A stretch of DNA of 64,000 bases from Ceratotherium simum simum. Taxonomy: Eukaryota; Chordata; Mammalia; Perissodactyla; Rhinocerotidae. The DNA lies in contig NW_004454217.1 of assembly GCF_000283155.1 (NCBI RefSeq), positions 3,063,799-3,127,798 of the forward strand. The letters run 5' to 3'. Below the pieces are notes generated by a model that was given only the letters and a program-made list of their open reading frames with translations, made no database searches and was not told the origin of the DNA. A program made the position numbers and the translations under genes. This document shows positions 32,650 through 43,989 of the stretch, piece after piece (within the stretch, counting starts at the first letter, position 1; the number at the start of each line of letters is the position of its first letter).

Positions 32650-33110
32650 CCTGAGTGGCAAATTTATGCAAAAAACTTAGACAGGTAACAGATAGATACA
32701 AAGATGGAAAGGCCAACTTCTGCCCTCAGAAAACTTTCAGGGAATTGAAATATGTATATATTTAAAGACAACAACAAAATAACGCATAAGATAAAGTATT
32801 GATAAAAAAAAATATTCAGTGTACAGGGAAAAAGGTCTTGTGTAGGCGGAACAGCTCCCCTAAATAAGTTGTATTTGCAATTAGATGAGTGATAGAAATA
32901 ATTTAGATTTTACTAGTGAAGAGGGCAATTAAGGTAGACATGGAAGCATGCACAATATTTGAGAAACAGCAAATAATTTTATATTGTTGCCTTATAGACT
33001 TTGGGCAATAAACAATGGGATAAAAGAGAGATAAATTTACTTTTTGGAGCCTAAGGTGGAGAAGAATTTGGAGGCAAAACCTTTAGCTAGGAAGTCCTGC
33101 AATGCCTTTG
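32650..33110 (-). mobile_element. L2 LINE relic
   Basis: Reverse-complement L2 3' landmarks: TTTCCTGAGTGGCAAATTT, CTTCTGCCCTCAGAAAACTT, and later GAGAAACAGCAAATAATTTT and GGAGAAGAATTTGGAGG. Very diverged. Confidence 0.5.
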
Positions 33111-33499
33111 TTCAGGGAAGATGAAAATCTAAAACAGGGTTATGGTGTTTGGAAATGGAGTCCTAACAATTTACTGATAACTTATGAACTATAAGATATA
33201 ATGAAAGATAATACAAAACATATGCCAATGTTTTCAGCGTAGCATCATTAATGGAAATGGGAAACATTGAAACATATCTGAGGTGGAGAAATATTAAGAA
33301 CATATTGAAGTTTAGCTCCAACAAAATAGTCATGTTTTAATAATTTCAAATATGTATTGGAATATATGTCCAGAAATATCTTTGTCTGAAACATTTTGCA
33401 TATTGATGCTAAAGCATACTTATCTAAACTCTGAATTTCTAATTTCAGTTTCTTTATATAAAAAATAGATTCAGGAGATAATCTAAACTACTTTCTTCA
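33111..33499. other. Unassigned stretch
   Basis: No clear identity; an L1 3'-UTR-like feel is too weak to call. Confidence 0.4.
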
Positions 33500-34083
33500 T
33501 ATTTTAAAATGTTATGGCTCTGGACTCATTGAAAATGGCAGAGTAAGGAATTCCAAAAGTCTATCCCTCCATAAAAGCAATGAATAAACGGGCAAAAACC
33601 GTTGGAATCAACTTTTTTGGAATTCTACAAACTAAAGAAAAACTTATAGCAACCAGAGGAATACATAATCAAGAAAAATCGGCTCAATCTCAATAAGAAT
33701 AGGTTTGTGGTATTTAACCTACCCTGGTCCCATTGCTCTCTTCCCAGCTTAGTTATTGCCTTGAAGATAACAACCACATTCCTTCTTAGCATAGGTACTG
33801 CAACCCAAAGTTGCAGAAGGAACCTCATTTACAAAGAATTGTACTTGTGTGTTTTGATCTATGTGTTAGCTCCATGGAGGATGTCCAAAAGGCTTGCCTT
33901 AGCCCTTCCAGTGCTGAGGTAGCTACTCAGGGGGAATTTTTCTAAAATATTTACAGGCAAAAAGTGTTAGTCACTACTGCCTGGGACAAAGGATAACTGT
34001 CGGGGAAAACAATAGACTAACCAAAATGCTTGTGAGGAAAGCTGAGGAATGAGATGCTTTGGGGAATAAGAGTTTTGAAAAGC

Positions 34084-34110
34084 TATTCCTGGGAAATAGT
34101 CCCAGGAATA
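34084..34110. repeat. Perfect 11-bp inverted repeat (hairpin)
   Basis: TATTCCTGGGA (34084-34094) and its exact reverse complement TCCCAGGAATA (34100-34110) flank a 5-nt loop AATAG. Two further partial copies of the arm (TTCTTGGGAA, TTCCTGGGAA) follow to 34130. It lies inside the L1M 5' sequence. Confidence 0.85.
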
Positions 34111-34559
34111 TTCTTGGGAATTCCTGGGAAACTAGAAAGCCATGAGCACATGTATACATGCACATGCTCAAGAAAGACCTAAGCTCTTACTGATGGCTGA
34201 CACTTAGGCTTTGTGCAAATAGGAAGTGGAGGCTAAGACATAGTTGCATACTGCCCAGCTGTGTGTTGAAGGCATGTCCCAACACATACAGAGCCTATCT
34301 TCAAAGACCTGAAGATATTTTTCAGTCTCAGGCGTTTAAGGAAATCTCTGCCCAACCTCTAGGTGACCAGTAAGTTAATGAAATAGAGACTCAGTGGCCA
34401 CATCCAAGAAAGAATACAGACATTACAAAATTAGTTAAATAAAGTTACTCAACAAATATTTACAAGAAACAGCAACAATAAACCCTGGAGAGGAGGGAGA
34501 AAAATTTTTCCAAATTTCTAATATTACAATTTTCAAAATATCCAATTTTCAACAAAGCT

Positions 34560-35520
34560 TGAGAAATTCAAAGAAAAAATAAAGTATGCTTTATACACAA
34601 GAAAATAGAAGAAATCAATAGAAACTGTTCCTGAGGAAGCCCAGATATTGGACTTACTAGACTAAGACTTTAAATCCATTATTTTAAATATGCTCAAAAG
34701 CTAAAGGAAAACATATACAAAGAACGAAGGGAAACCATAATAAAACTATCTCATCAAATAGAGAATATCAACAAAGAGGTAGAAATTATGAAAAAGAATC
34801 AAACAGAAATTCTGGAAGTAAAAACTGCAACAACTGAAATGAAAAAAATCATTAGATGGTTTCAATGACAGATCAGAGCAGGCAAAAGAAAGAATGACAC
34901 AAACATAAGAAAAGTCAATTGAGATTTTTCAATCTGATAATAGAAAGGAAAAATAATGAAGCAAAATGAACACAGCCTCAGAGTCCTACAGGACACCATC
35001 AAGTCTATCAACATATATAATGGGAGTTCCAGTAGGTTAGGAGAGAAAGTGGCAGAAAAATATTTAAATAAATAATGGTTGAAAACTTCCTAAATTTGAC
35101 AAAAAATGTTAATCTACACAGCCAAAAACTTCAATAAATTCCAAGTAGAATATGCTCAAAGAGATCCACACTAGTTACACTATCATCAAACTGCTGAAAG
35201 CCAAAGACAAACAGAACATCTTAAAAGTACTAAAAGAGAACCAACTTGTCACATACAAGAGAGTCTCAATAAGAATAACTGCTAACTTCTCATCAGAAAC
35301 TATGAAGGCAGAAGGCAGTGGGATGATACATTCAAACTGCTCTAAGATAAACAGGACTCTTAGCCAAGAATTCCATACCTGGCAAAGCTCTCCTTCAAAA
35401 ATTAAGCGTAAATTAAGACATTTCAGATAAATAAAAACTATGATAGTTTGTCATTATTAGACCTGCCCTACAAGAAATGCCAAAGGGGTCCCATCAAGCC
35501 AAAATAAAGGAAATAAGATA
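34560..35520 (+). pseudogene. LINE-1 ORF1 fossil
   Basis: Fragments of L1 ORF1p can be read across several frames. A coiled-coil-like Lys/Glu-rich part is at about 34680-34960. The RNA-binding and C-terminal part is at 35152-35430, whose open frame contains IIKLLKAKDKQNILKVLKEN, LVTYKRVSIRITANFSSETM and SQEFHTWQSSPSKIK. Past it, RPALQEMPK-like sequence appears in another frame near 35460-35490. ORF1p is the RNA-binding chaperone of the L1 particle. Frameshifts and stops show the copy is dead. Confidence 0.85.
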
Positions 35521-35792
35521 ATAACTTCAATCCACACAAGGAAAAGAGCACCAGTAACTACATAAGTAAATATAAAAGTCAATATTGATGTACTTTTTGT
35601 TTGCAACTCCTCTTTTTTCTTCCTTATGATTTAAAAGGCAAATGCACATAACAGTATTATAAATTTATGGATGAACACCTAATGTACAATGTTTCTTTTA
35701 GAAACAATGTACATCTCCTAATATAATCATACAGGCACCACAGACTTGTTCTGATTGAGTTTCTTCCTTCACTCAGCTATTCCTATGTTTCT

Positions 35793-36025
35793 GTTTTATT
35801 TTGTGAGGAAGATCAGCCCTGAGCTAACATCAATGCCAATCCTTCTCTTTTTGCTGAGGAACACTGGCCCTGGGCTAACATCTGTGCCCATCTTCCTCTA
35901 CTTTATATGGGACACTGTCACAGCATGGCCTGACAAGCAGTGCATCAGTATGCACACGGGATCCAAACCTGGGCCGCCAGCAGCAGAGTGCGCGCACTTA
36001 ACCGCTATGCCATGGGGCCAGCTCC
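35793..36025 (-). mobile_element. ERE SINE
   Basis: Reverse-complement ERE with two 3' modules (GAGGAAGATCAGCCCTGAG; GAGGAACACTGGCCCTGGG), the B-box region near 35960-35980 and the head near 36010-36025. It is flanked by a perfect 16-bp target duplication CTATTCCTATGTTTCT at 35777-35792 and 36026-36041. Confidence 0.96.
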
Positions 36026-36341
36026 CTATTCCTATGTTTCTAAGTCACATACCTCTTCTCTACTACATGTGCACATGGTCTACACACTGACTTCATTCTT
36101 ATAGCATTAAGATATGAAGGTAGATATTAAAGTCCTTCAGTAGAAAGACACAATTAAAACCAACATAGAATTTTCTGTGTTTATTAGCATCCTTTTTTTA
36201 TTTTTTTGGTTCATATAGAGAAAGAAAAATGAATATATATTCATTTTGGTTTAATTTGGTATAATTTGGTTACTGCTCCCTAGAGCGAAATATAAATGCA
36301 ATAGAAAACAGAAAATAATTGGCATCTATAATTCTGATTAT

Positions 36342-36729
36342 AGGAAATGGGTAGCACCATAGATTGGGTGACTTGAACAATAGAAATTTATTTTCTCACA
36401 GTTCTAGAAGACCAAGGTTAAGGTTCTGGCCAATTCAGTTTCTGGTGAAAGCTCTCTTCCTGGCCTGAAGATGGCCACTTTCTTGCTATGTCTTCACATG
36501 ACCTGTCTTTGGTGTGCGTGTGTAGAGAGAAAGACAGAGAAAGCAAGCTCTCTAGTTTCTCTTCTTATAAGGACGCTAGTCCCATCAGATCATGACCCTA
36601 TCCTTATGACCTAATTTAACCTTAATTACTTCCTTAGAGGCCTCATCTCCAAATATAGCCAAACCTGGGGTTAGGGCTTAAATACATGAATTTGGGGGAT
36701 GGGTGGACACAAACATTCAGTTCATAACA
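36342..36729 (-). mobile_element. MaLR LTR (MLT1/MST-like)
   Basis: Reverse-complement LTR landmarks: ATAGAAATTTATTTTCTCAC, CTTCTTATAAGGACGC, GCCTCATCTCCAAATATAGC, GGGGTTAGGGCTTAAATAC and the terminal TTCAGTTCATAACA. The outer end at 36342 is worn. A solo copy, with no internal MaLR sequence alongside. Confidence 0.85.
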
Positions 36730-37429
36730 AAGCAAATTATTATAATGCTGATTTGTCTTCATTTTGTTCATGCAATTGTTTCATTTAGAAAAGCAACGGA
36801 ATGAGGAAAATAAAAAATGGCAGCAACGTCTACAAATATCCAAAAACTTAAACTTCATGGCTGTGTCTTCATTGATTATGTAGGGGACTTCTAGTGCATC
36901 AGAGGTTTAAACCGGTGCATATTTCAAAATCATTCTCTGTATTTTATGTAAGTTTTGTTTTCTAATGAAGGAATACTATTTCAATTTCTCCATAAACATT
37001 ATAGAAGTTTCCTTACTATAGGGTCATTTTCCACAAAAAGACACATTTTTTATTCCCTCACTATAATTATTTCATACCAAAAGACAAAAAGTTTATATAA
37101 TTTATCACCACAATCATCTGAAAGTTATTATTGTTGCTATTATTTTATAATTGATAAACTTGAGACTTGTAGAGTTTAAGTAACTTCCACAGGAGATAAA
37201 GCTAATGATTAGTTGTGGAGAGATTCTAAGCCAAGAAGATTTACTCCAGAAACCTCACTTGATATACTCTTTCATGGCTCAAATCCATAACATTTAAGTC
37301 ACTCAATGCAGAGTCATATAAAATCAATAAAAGTGTTAATCAGAACTGTCGTGCTACACAGGTATTCCAGCCCTAGATAAATTGTTACTCCTGAGTGTTG
37401 TTTTATTTTCAAGTGTGTTTCTTTTAGAA
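36730..37429. other. Mostly unassigned, with a MIR fragment
   Basis: A reverse-orientation MIR fragment lies at about 37125-37250 (ATAATTGATAAACTTGAGAC, TTTAAGTAACTTCCACAG, GATTCTAAGCCAAGAAG). The rest is unrecognised. Confidence 0.5.
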
Positions 37430-39990
37430 AGCATGTAGTTGCGTCTTGCTTTCAACCTGACAATGTGTTACATTTGATTGGAATTTTAGACTATTTACAT
37501 TTAATATATTATTCAAATATTAGGGTTTAAATTGCCAATCTTGCTATCTGTTTCATTTTGTCTCATCTATTCTTTTTCCTTCTTTTCCTTTCTTTTGTTT
37601 TCCTTTAGATTAACTAGATATTTTAAGATTTATTTTATCATCTTTATTTGCATCTTAGCTATATCTGTTTGTTTTATAAGTGGCTGCTTAAAGGTTATAG
37701 GACATGGCATCAACTTATCACTTTCCAGTAATGTTAGACCACGTCACATAGTAAGACTCTATAATAGCTAACTTACATTTCCTTTCTCCCAGAATGGTAT
37801 GGTTATACATATTTTACTTCTACATATTTTACGAACTTTACAAGACATTGTTATTATTTTGCTGTTATCCTTTAAACACATTTCAAAAATTAGTCTTATA
37901 TATTCACATATATTTATAATTTCTGGTAATATTCATTCTTTTGTGTAGATATAGGTTTCCTTTTGGTATCATTTTCATCTTGGTTACATTTCTTATGCAG
38001 TAGGTATGCTAGTAATTAATTCAATCAGCTTTTATATGTTTGAAAATGTATAGTTTTCACCTTTTTTTCCAAAGATATTTTTACTGGGCATAGAATTTTA
38101 GGTTGATAGTTTTCATCTTTGGCACTTTAATTATTTTGCTCCACTGGTTGTTCATTCTGATTAAACATATTCTGTCATTCTTATCTTTAGCCCTCTTGAC
38201 ATAATGTCTCTTTTTCTTTTTTCTTTTCAAAATCTCTCTTAAGTACTGGTTTTAACAAATTTCATTATGATGTTGTCATGATGTAGTATACTTCACCTTT
38301 CATGTGCTAGGAGATTTTGTGTGTGTGTGAGGAAGATTAGCCATGAGTTAACATCCAATGCCAATCCTCCTCTTTTTGCTGAGGAAGATCAGCCCCAGGC
38401 TAACATCCATGCCCATCTTCCCCTTCTTTATATGGGACGCCACCACAACATGGCTTTACAAGCGGTGCGTTGCTCCACACCTGGGATCCGAACCTGGGAA
38501 TCCCAGGCCACCGAAGCAGAGTGTGTGAACTTAACCACTACACCACCAGGCTGGGCCCCATGCTAGGTGATTTTTTAGGTTGGATTGGTGAAATTATAAT
38601 TTTCCTCTAATCTGGCACATTTTCAGCCATTATTTCTTTAAATATCTTTTCTACACCACCTTCCTTTTGAGAGTCAAATTACGTATACATTAGATCATTT
38701 GAAGTTTTCTATAGCTCACTGATGCTCTAAGTTTTTAAGTTTTTTTCTCTGTTTTTCATTTTGTGTAGTTTCTATTGCTATGTCTTCAAGTTCATCAATC
38801 TTGTCTCCTGTAGTGTCTAATTCGAAATTAATTCTCTTAGAAGTCATTTCTTATTTTATTTTATTTTTATCTCAGACCTAGTATTTTTCATCTCTAGAAG
38901 TTTGATTTAGATCATTTAAAACATATCTTCCCTGTCTCTCCTTAACATATTTATGCTTTCCTTTATATTCATGAAAATATAATAGTTGTTTAATGTATTA
39001 TTCTACTAATTCTGCCATGTGTGCAATTTGGAGGTATGGTTCTATTGATCTTTTTTTCCCACATTATGGATTGTATTTTCCTGTTTTTTTACATGCCTGG
39101 TAACTGTTTATTGGATGCCAGCCATTTTGAATTTTAAAAGTATGGATGTTGGTTTCTTGTGTGTGTGTGGGGGGGGGGCTCTTTTAAATATATTTTAGTT
39201 TTATTCTGGGAGGAAGTTAAATTCCTTGAAAACAGATTTCCTCTCTCTAGTTGCACCTTTATGCTTGGTTAGGTGGGACAAGACAGCCTTTATTCTATGG
39301 CTAATTTGTCCCCACAATGAAGCAATGCCGTTCTTAGTGCTGAACCCAAACACCATATATTTCAAGTTTACCTCACTCTGCTGTTGAATCTTGAATATTT
39401 CCAGTGCTGTATGAACCCTGTTCATTTTCTGCCTTTTTTTTTTCTGCTGGTTATTTTCCCAGCCTCAGGTAGTTTCCTTATCCACAAGTGCCTATCATTA
39501 TGCAGCTAAAGACTTAGAGGACCCCCATGAAGGTATCTAAAATCAATATGTCTCTCCCTCTCTCTGTCTGTCTTTTTGTCTCTTTAGCCTTCTCATCTCT
39601 GTTAGTCTTTCCTGCAAATTCTTGGCCTCTCTGAATACTGAACTCTTTCTTCCAAAGTCAGAAAGCACGCCACATTTTGTTTAGATCCCCCGTGCCAGTG
39701 CTGCGTATTCTGAAGCCTGGAAACTCTCTCAAGACATTTAGCCGGGATAATTTAAAATTCACCTCATTTGTTTCCCATCTCTCAGGGATCACTGTCTTAT
39801 GATGTCTCCTGCCCATTGTCTGAAAACCATTGTTTCAAGCATTTTCCACGGTTTTTAAAGGTTATTTTAGGTCAGAAGGTACATCTAGTGTCTTACTCTG
39901 TCATTCTAACATGTGGAAGTCTATGCCATATAATTTGTGTTTTCTATTTATCATCCTTTCCTTAACTCATTTTTTTCCCTTTTCTCCAGA
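37430..39990 (-). mobile_element. Old LINE-1 (L1M-type) 5' region, second copy
   Basis: Reverse-complement L1M 5'-region landmarks in order: TTAATATATTATTCAAATAT, ATATTTTTACTGGGCATAG, ATTTTCAGCCATTATTTC, TTTCTATTGCTATGTCTTC, TTTTTCATCTCTAGAAGTTT and TTTACATGCCTGGTAACTG. The same region of L1 occurs at 11080-13330 in the same orientation. An ERE interrupts it at 38319-38558. The 81-codon frame at 38321-38566 belongs to the SINE. Confidence 0.85.
38319..38558 (-). mobile_element. ERE SINE nested in L1
   Basis: Two GAGGAAGAT(T/C)AGCC modules, TTTATATGGGACGCCACC, CCTGGGATCCGAACCTGGG (B-box complement) and the head near 38540-38558. The flanking 14-mers TGCTAGGAGATTTT (38304-38317) and TGCTAGGTGATTTT (38561-38574) differ at one base and are read as the target duplication. 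Confidence 0.93.
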
Positions 39991-40149
39991 ATTCTGTTAG
40001 ATTGCTAAAGGTTTTCCTCTGTTATATATGGAGCATATAGAATTGAGTTAATCAAAACTTCAGTTCACAAGAAATCATCATGTTTTAAATTCATGCTTTA
40101 ATTCCTGTTTTATCATTATTTTATTTCCTTTTCCCTTATCTCTTCTTAT

Positions 40150-41060
40150 CCAATTCCCTCTGCCTTAGCTCTCTCTCGTAGACATGTTCTCTAATAAAGT
40201 TTGATATAGGTCTTTATATGTTTGCATAGATTTTTTATGTGTATGAGTGTGTGTGTAATTTTAATAGTGACATGATCAAATTTCACTCTGTTTTTTACTT
40301 AAACTTGTTTTTATGATCTGCTCATTTTGCTACAATTCATTGTATCTCCTTACTGCATAGTATACACATGGTATAATTTCTTTACGTTTTCGATACATTT
40401 CCCTAATAATGGACCATGACTTGACACGAGTTCCCTGTGATGATAAATAAGACCAAGATTAACAACATATTAATGTTCCTTTTTGATATGTGAACATTTT
40501 TTTTTTCTGGGAAATATGCCAGCCGGTGTGATAGTTTGATAGGATATACAAATATTAATATCTTTTAGTACTACCAGATTGCTTTCTAACACTCTGCTCT
40601 TTGCCAGCAGTTTCCAGGAATGTTTTTCTCTGTATATCTTTACGTATCCTCTCAATAATTGTCTTCTAATGGTACAAAGAAATATATTACTACATAATTT
40701 GCCTTTTTCTAATTCTTATCATATCTTAGATAATTTTTAAGCCTTATATTTTGTGATTGGCTATCCACAGCATCTGACCATAAACTATTGCCTTTTTTTT
40801 TTTTGTCTTTTGTTATTGATGTGCAGAAGTTCTTTACATTAATCTAGGTGTTAATCTCTTGTCAAATTTAGTGAAGGAAAATTCCTTCTCCAAATGTGTC
40901 AACTACCAGTGGGACTTTTGTTAAACACAAATCTTTAATTTTAACATGGTTAAATCTGTCCATATTTACCTTATGGTTTATTTTGGGGTGGTATATTTTA
41001 AGAGATCTTTCACTATCAGTAGGTCAAAATATACCCTTTGAAGTGCTTGGTAACTTGATA
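40150..41060 (-). mobile_element. Diverged LINE-1 (L1M/HAL1-like)
   Basis: Reverse-orientation L1-like phrases such as TTTTTGATATGTGAACAT, CTTTTGTTATTGATGTGCAG, AAGTTCTTTACATTAATC and TTAATCTCTTGTCAAATTT follow the old L1 3' ORF2 region. No open frame. Confidence 0.55.
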
Positions 41061-42796
41061 GGTTGTGTCTAGCTATGTATTTATTTTGACTTATCCTTTT
41101 TGGGACTCTTTTTGTGACATTATCCTGAGAATTCTCGGTTGTATTTAATCCTGGACATTTCCAAGTAATTTCTTCTTCTCCTGCTGACTTCTTCCATTCT
41201 CTCCTATTATAATACCATTTCCTTCCATCCTCCCAAAACCTCTCATTGTATTTTACATGTTTTGTTTCTCTCTGCTGTAGTGTTAATAACTTTTTCAGTT
41301 GTATCCTCTAATCACTAGTTCCCCACTTAGTTGCAACTAGTTGACTATTATTCTTGCCAGTTTTATTTAATTTCAATAAATAGATTTTATTCATTTTTAA
41401 AATAAATCCACCCATTTTCTTTCACACCATCCTGTTATTGCCAGATGACTTTTATTCTTTAATTTATCTCTTTGAACAGTTTAATCATACTTATTTTAAC
41501 GTCTCCAAGACTGCTTTTCTCTATATTTCTTGGAGAACAAATTATCACATTTGTTGAATCTGCAGACATTTTATTATATTGTTTGAAGTGAAAGTGGGAG
41601 TTTTTCCATTAAATGTTCAGTTCACCATGTTAACTGGATTTCTCAGAATATCTAAATAATGGGGAAGTTTTTTCCATTTACTTGCCTTAAAGTTTTTTCT
41701 GCTTAGAGGATTTTGCTGCCCTTTATTCCTACAAAATTGTATTAAACCTCAAACAAACAACAGAAAACTTTAAAAGTAAGGATTTTCCTAAATGGATTTG
41801 AAAATCCTTGTATCTCCTATCATTATTTCCCTAGCATACTTTCTTTGAATAGCCACGAGTAACCGTTCAATGTGTATCCTTTCAGATGTGTTCTATGCAA
41901 ATAAACAGGCATAAAAACACACATGGAAGGCCCACCCAACGACTCTTCTTTAGCTATATGATTCATATTATATGTATGTCTGCAACTTCCTTTTTCAACT
42001 TATTACAAACATTGAAATTCTTCCAAAAAAATTGTACAAATATACATGCTCACCCACATTGCATGATAATACCTGTTTCTCCACACCCAATACAATTTTT
42101 TAAAGGAGAAAATATTATGCTTTCCCATTAATAAAAGTATTCTTATATATTTCTGTCTACAGTTTCAAGCCTTCCTCCATCTAGTTTCAAATTTGTTAAT
42201 TAAATTGGGGTTAATTCTTCATCAACATTCTAATATTACAGATGAGAAAATCAAAGGCCACGGAGTTCAGTGCTAGAGGTGAGACAGATTTTCTGACACA
42301 TTTTTCAAGACTATAATGTCAAATATGGTCCTAATTTGACTTTATTTTTCAACCCCTATTCTTTTAGGTTTTCTCTCCAAATAAGAATTGTAAATATGGA
42401 GATAAATCATGCAACTTTCCCCCCCTTATTATCTACATAACAACCTATGCAACCACATTTCAATCTGTCATCTAAGAAATTAAATCATTAGCCTGGATTA
42501 ACTTTGGTCTGTTCTGTTTCCCTTTTTGCTTCATTTTTCTTTCTTTACAACCTCTTGTTTTGAATGCAATTCTCTAATCAGTGGCACCTTAGTGTACCTT
42601 AAAGTTATCTCTGCTTTGAGGCCTTTGCTGTCCTTTATCCCTACAAATTGCACTAAACAGATAACTTTAAAAGTGAAGGTTTTCCCAAATGAATGTTCTC
42701 AGATGTACTATCTCTGGTAGCCCTGTGGGAGAGGAAATAGTACCAAGTACCATTAGTCAGGGTGAGAAACCAAACTCAATTAACATCTGGGCCTGA
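41061..42796. other. Unassigned stretch
   Basis: Pyrimidine- and AT-rich DNA. It may include more L1M 5'-type sequence (41130-41700), but no landmark is strong enough. A weak MIR-like patch is possible near 42230-42310. Confidence 0.4.
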
Positions 42797-42814
42797 TGAA
42801 ACAGTGATTTTAAA

Positions 42815-43016
42815 GATTTTATTTATTTATTTTTTTTCCCCCCAAATCCCCAGTAGATAGTTGTATGTCATAGCTGCACATTCTTCTAGTTGCTGTATGT
42901 GGGACGCGGCCTCAGCGTGGCCGGAGAAGCGGTGTGTCAGTGCGCACCCGGGATCCGAACCTGGGCCGCCAGCAGCAGAGCGCACGCACTTAACCACTAA
43001 GCCACGGGGCCGGCCC
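42815..43016 (-). mobile_element. ERE SINE, well preserved ERE1-like
   Basis: The reverse complement starts GGGCCGGCCCCGTGGCTTAG and carries the A box, B box (GGTTCGGATCCCGGGTGC), GCCGCGTCCCACATACAGCA-like middle and the short 3' module with the AAATAAATAAAATCTTTAAA tail. The flank TGAAACAGTGATTTTAAA is present at 42797-42814 and 43017-43034; the last bases may be shared with the tail. Close to consensus and probably young. Confidence 0.97.
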
Positions 43017-43389
43017 TGAAACAGTGATTTTAAAAGCTAGTATATCCAACATCCAAATCTGACCAGAATCCCATGGGTCTGTAAAAGTCAACACTTCTGA
43101 GTGTTCACCACGGAGTCAGAGGATTCCTGATGGCTGAGAAAGAGCCACGGCACTTTGTACATTTCAAGGGCTCTCAGGAAGTTAAAACGAGTTTTTTGTT
43201 AACCTGAGGAAGCTGAAGGAAATATAAAGCCATTCAAAATAGAATCATTTTCTATTGGTAAAGTTTTGTATTTAATGATGAATATAAGGGCAACTACTTG
43301 TAGGTTTTTCCCCGCATGGATCCTTTTTCCTTGACTGGAAGGAAAACTGCTCATGTGGAGAACATTTTCATTGAATTTATGATTCATCC

Positions 43390-43540
43390 TGTTCCAGGTA
43401 TTTTGCTAATCAATTATAAATGCTGTCTTGGGTAAACTTCAAAGAAGACTATGAGATAGATGCTATTTATTCCCATTTTGCAGACTGGAAAGCTGTACCA
43501 CAGTGAGAAAAAATAACTGGTCAAAATTGCATAGCTAACG
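43390..43540 (-). mobile_element. MIR SINE
   Basis: Reverse-complement MIR: AGGTATTTTGCTAATCAAT, ATTCCCATTTTGCAGACTGG and AAATTGCATAGCTAACG. A second, forward-oriented MIR-like fragment follows at about 43785-43865 (GAGTTCAACTCCTAGATC). Confidence 0.75.
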
Positions 43541-43989
43541 TTCACTATGTGATAATAAAACATATGGTAAAATATTAATGTCAATATCTAGGTGATAGGT
43601 ATATAGATGCTAACTGTAACTTCTCTGCTTCAATATTTTCATAAAAAACATTGGGGGAAACATTGCATAGCTAATAATTAGAAGACTGGGAATTTCCACC
43701 AGGCATGACTGCTTCTAAAAATAACTCCCCTACCCTATCAATGCTCATCAGTTTGCAGGAGTATTACTATAACATAACTTCTGTCATATCGTGGGAAGAG
43801 CACGCAATTTGAGAAAAGAAGAGCTGAGTTCAACTCCTAGATCTCCCTACTTTTTAGCTAATCTTTATTGCTAATAAATAAAGCCAGGCTCACAGTGCTT
43901 TTAATCTTTGACTGTATTAACATTTGTGAAATAGTGCAATAATCATGTTCAAGCACCATAAAAATCAAGTCATAGGACAAAAACAGGGT

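Larger units (their letters stand above)
33500..35740 (+). mobile_element. Old LINE-1 (L1M/HAL1-like) 5' half with ORF1 region
   Basis: Forward-orientation L1M: it opens with GAAAATGGCAGAGTAAGGAA, a typical start of old L1 5' sequence, runs through a purine-rich ORF1 region, and ends beyond ORF1 at TTTGCAACTCCTCTTTTTTC and AAAAGGCAAATGCACATA. No ORF2 reverse transcriptase follows, so it is either truncated or of the half-L1 (HAL1) form. Confidence 0.85.

Noticed and set aside
35755..36090. 111-codon open frame with a repeated hydrophobic and LTSMPI-like motif
   Set aside because: It spans a reverse-oriented ERE and its flanks. The internal repeat is just the two SINE 3' modules read in frame.
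38321..38566. 81-codon open frame with an ISHELTSNANPP start
   Set aside because: It is entirely ERE sequence read in reverse; the same peptide pattern appears in other EREs of the window.
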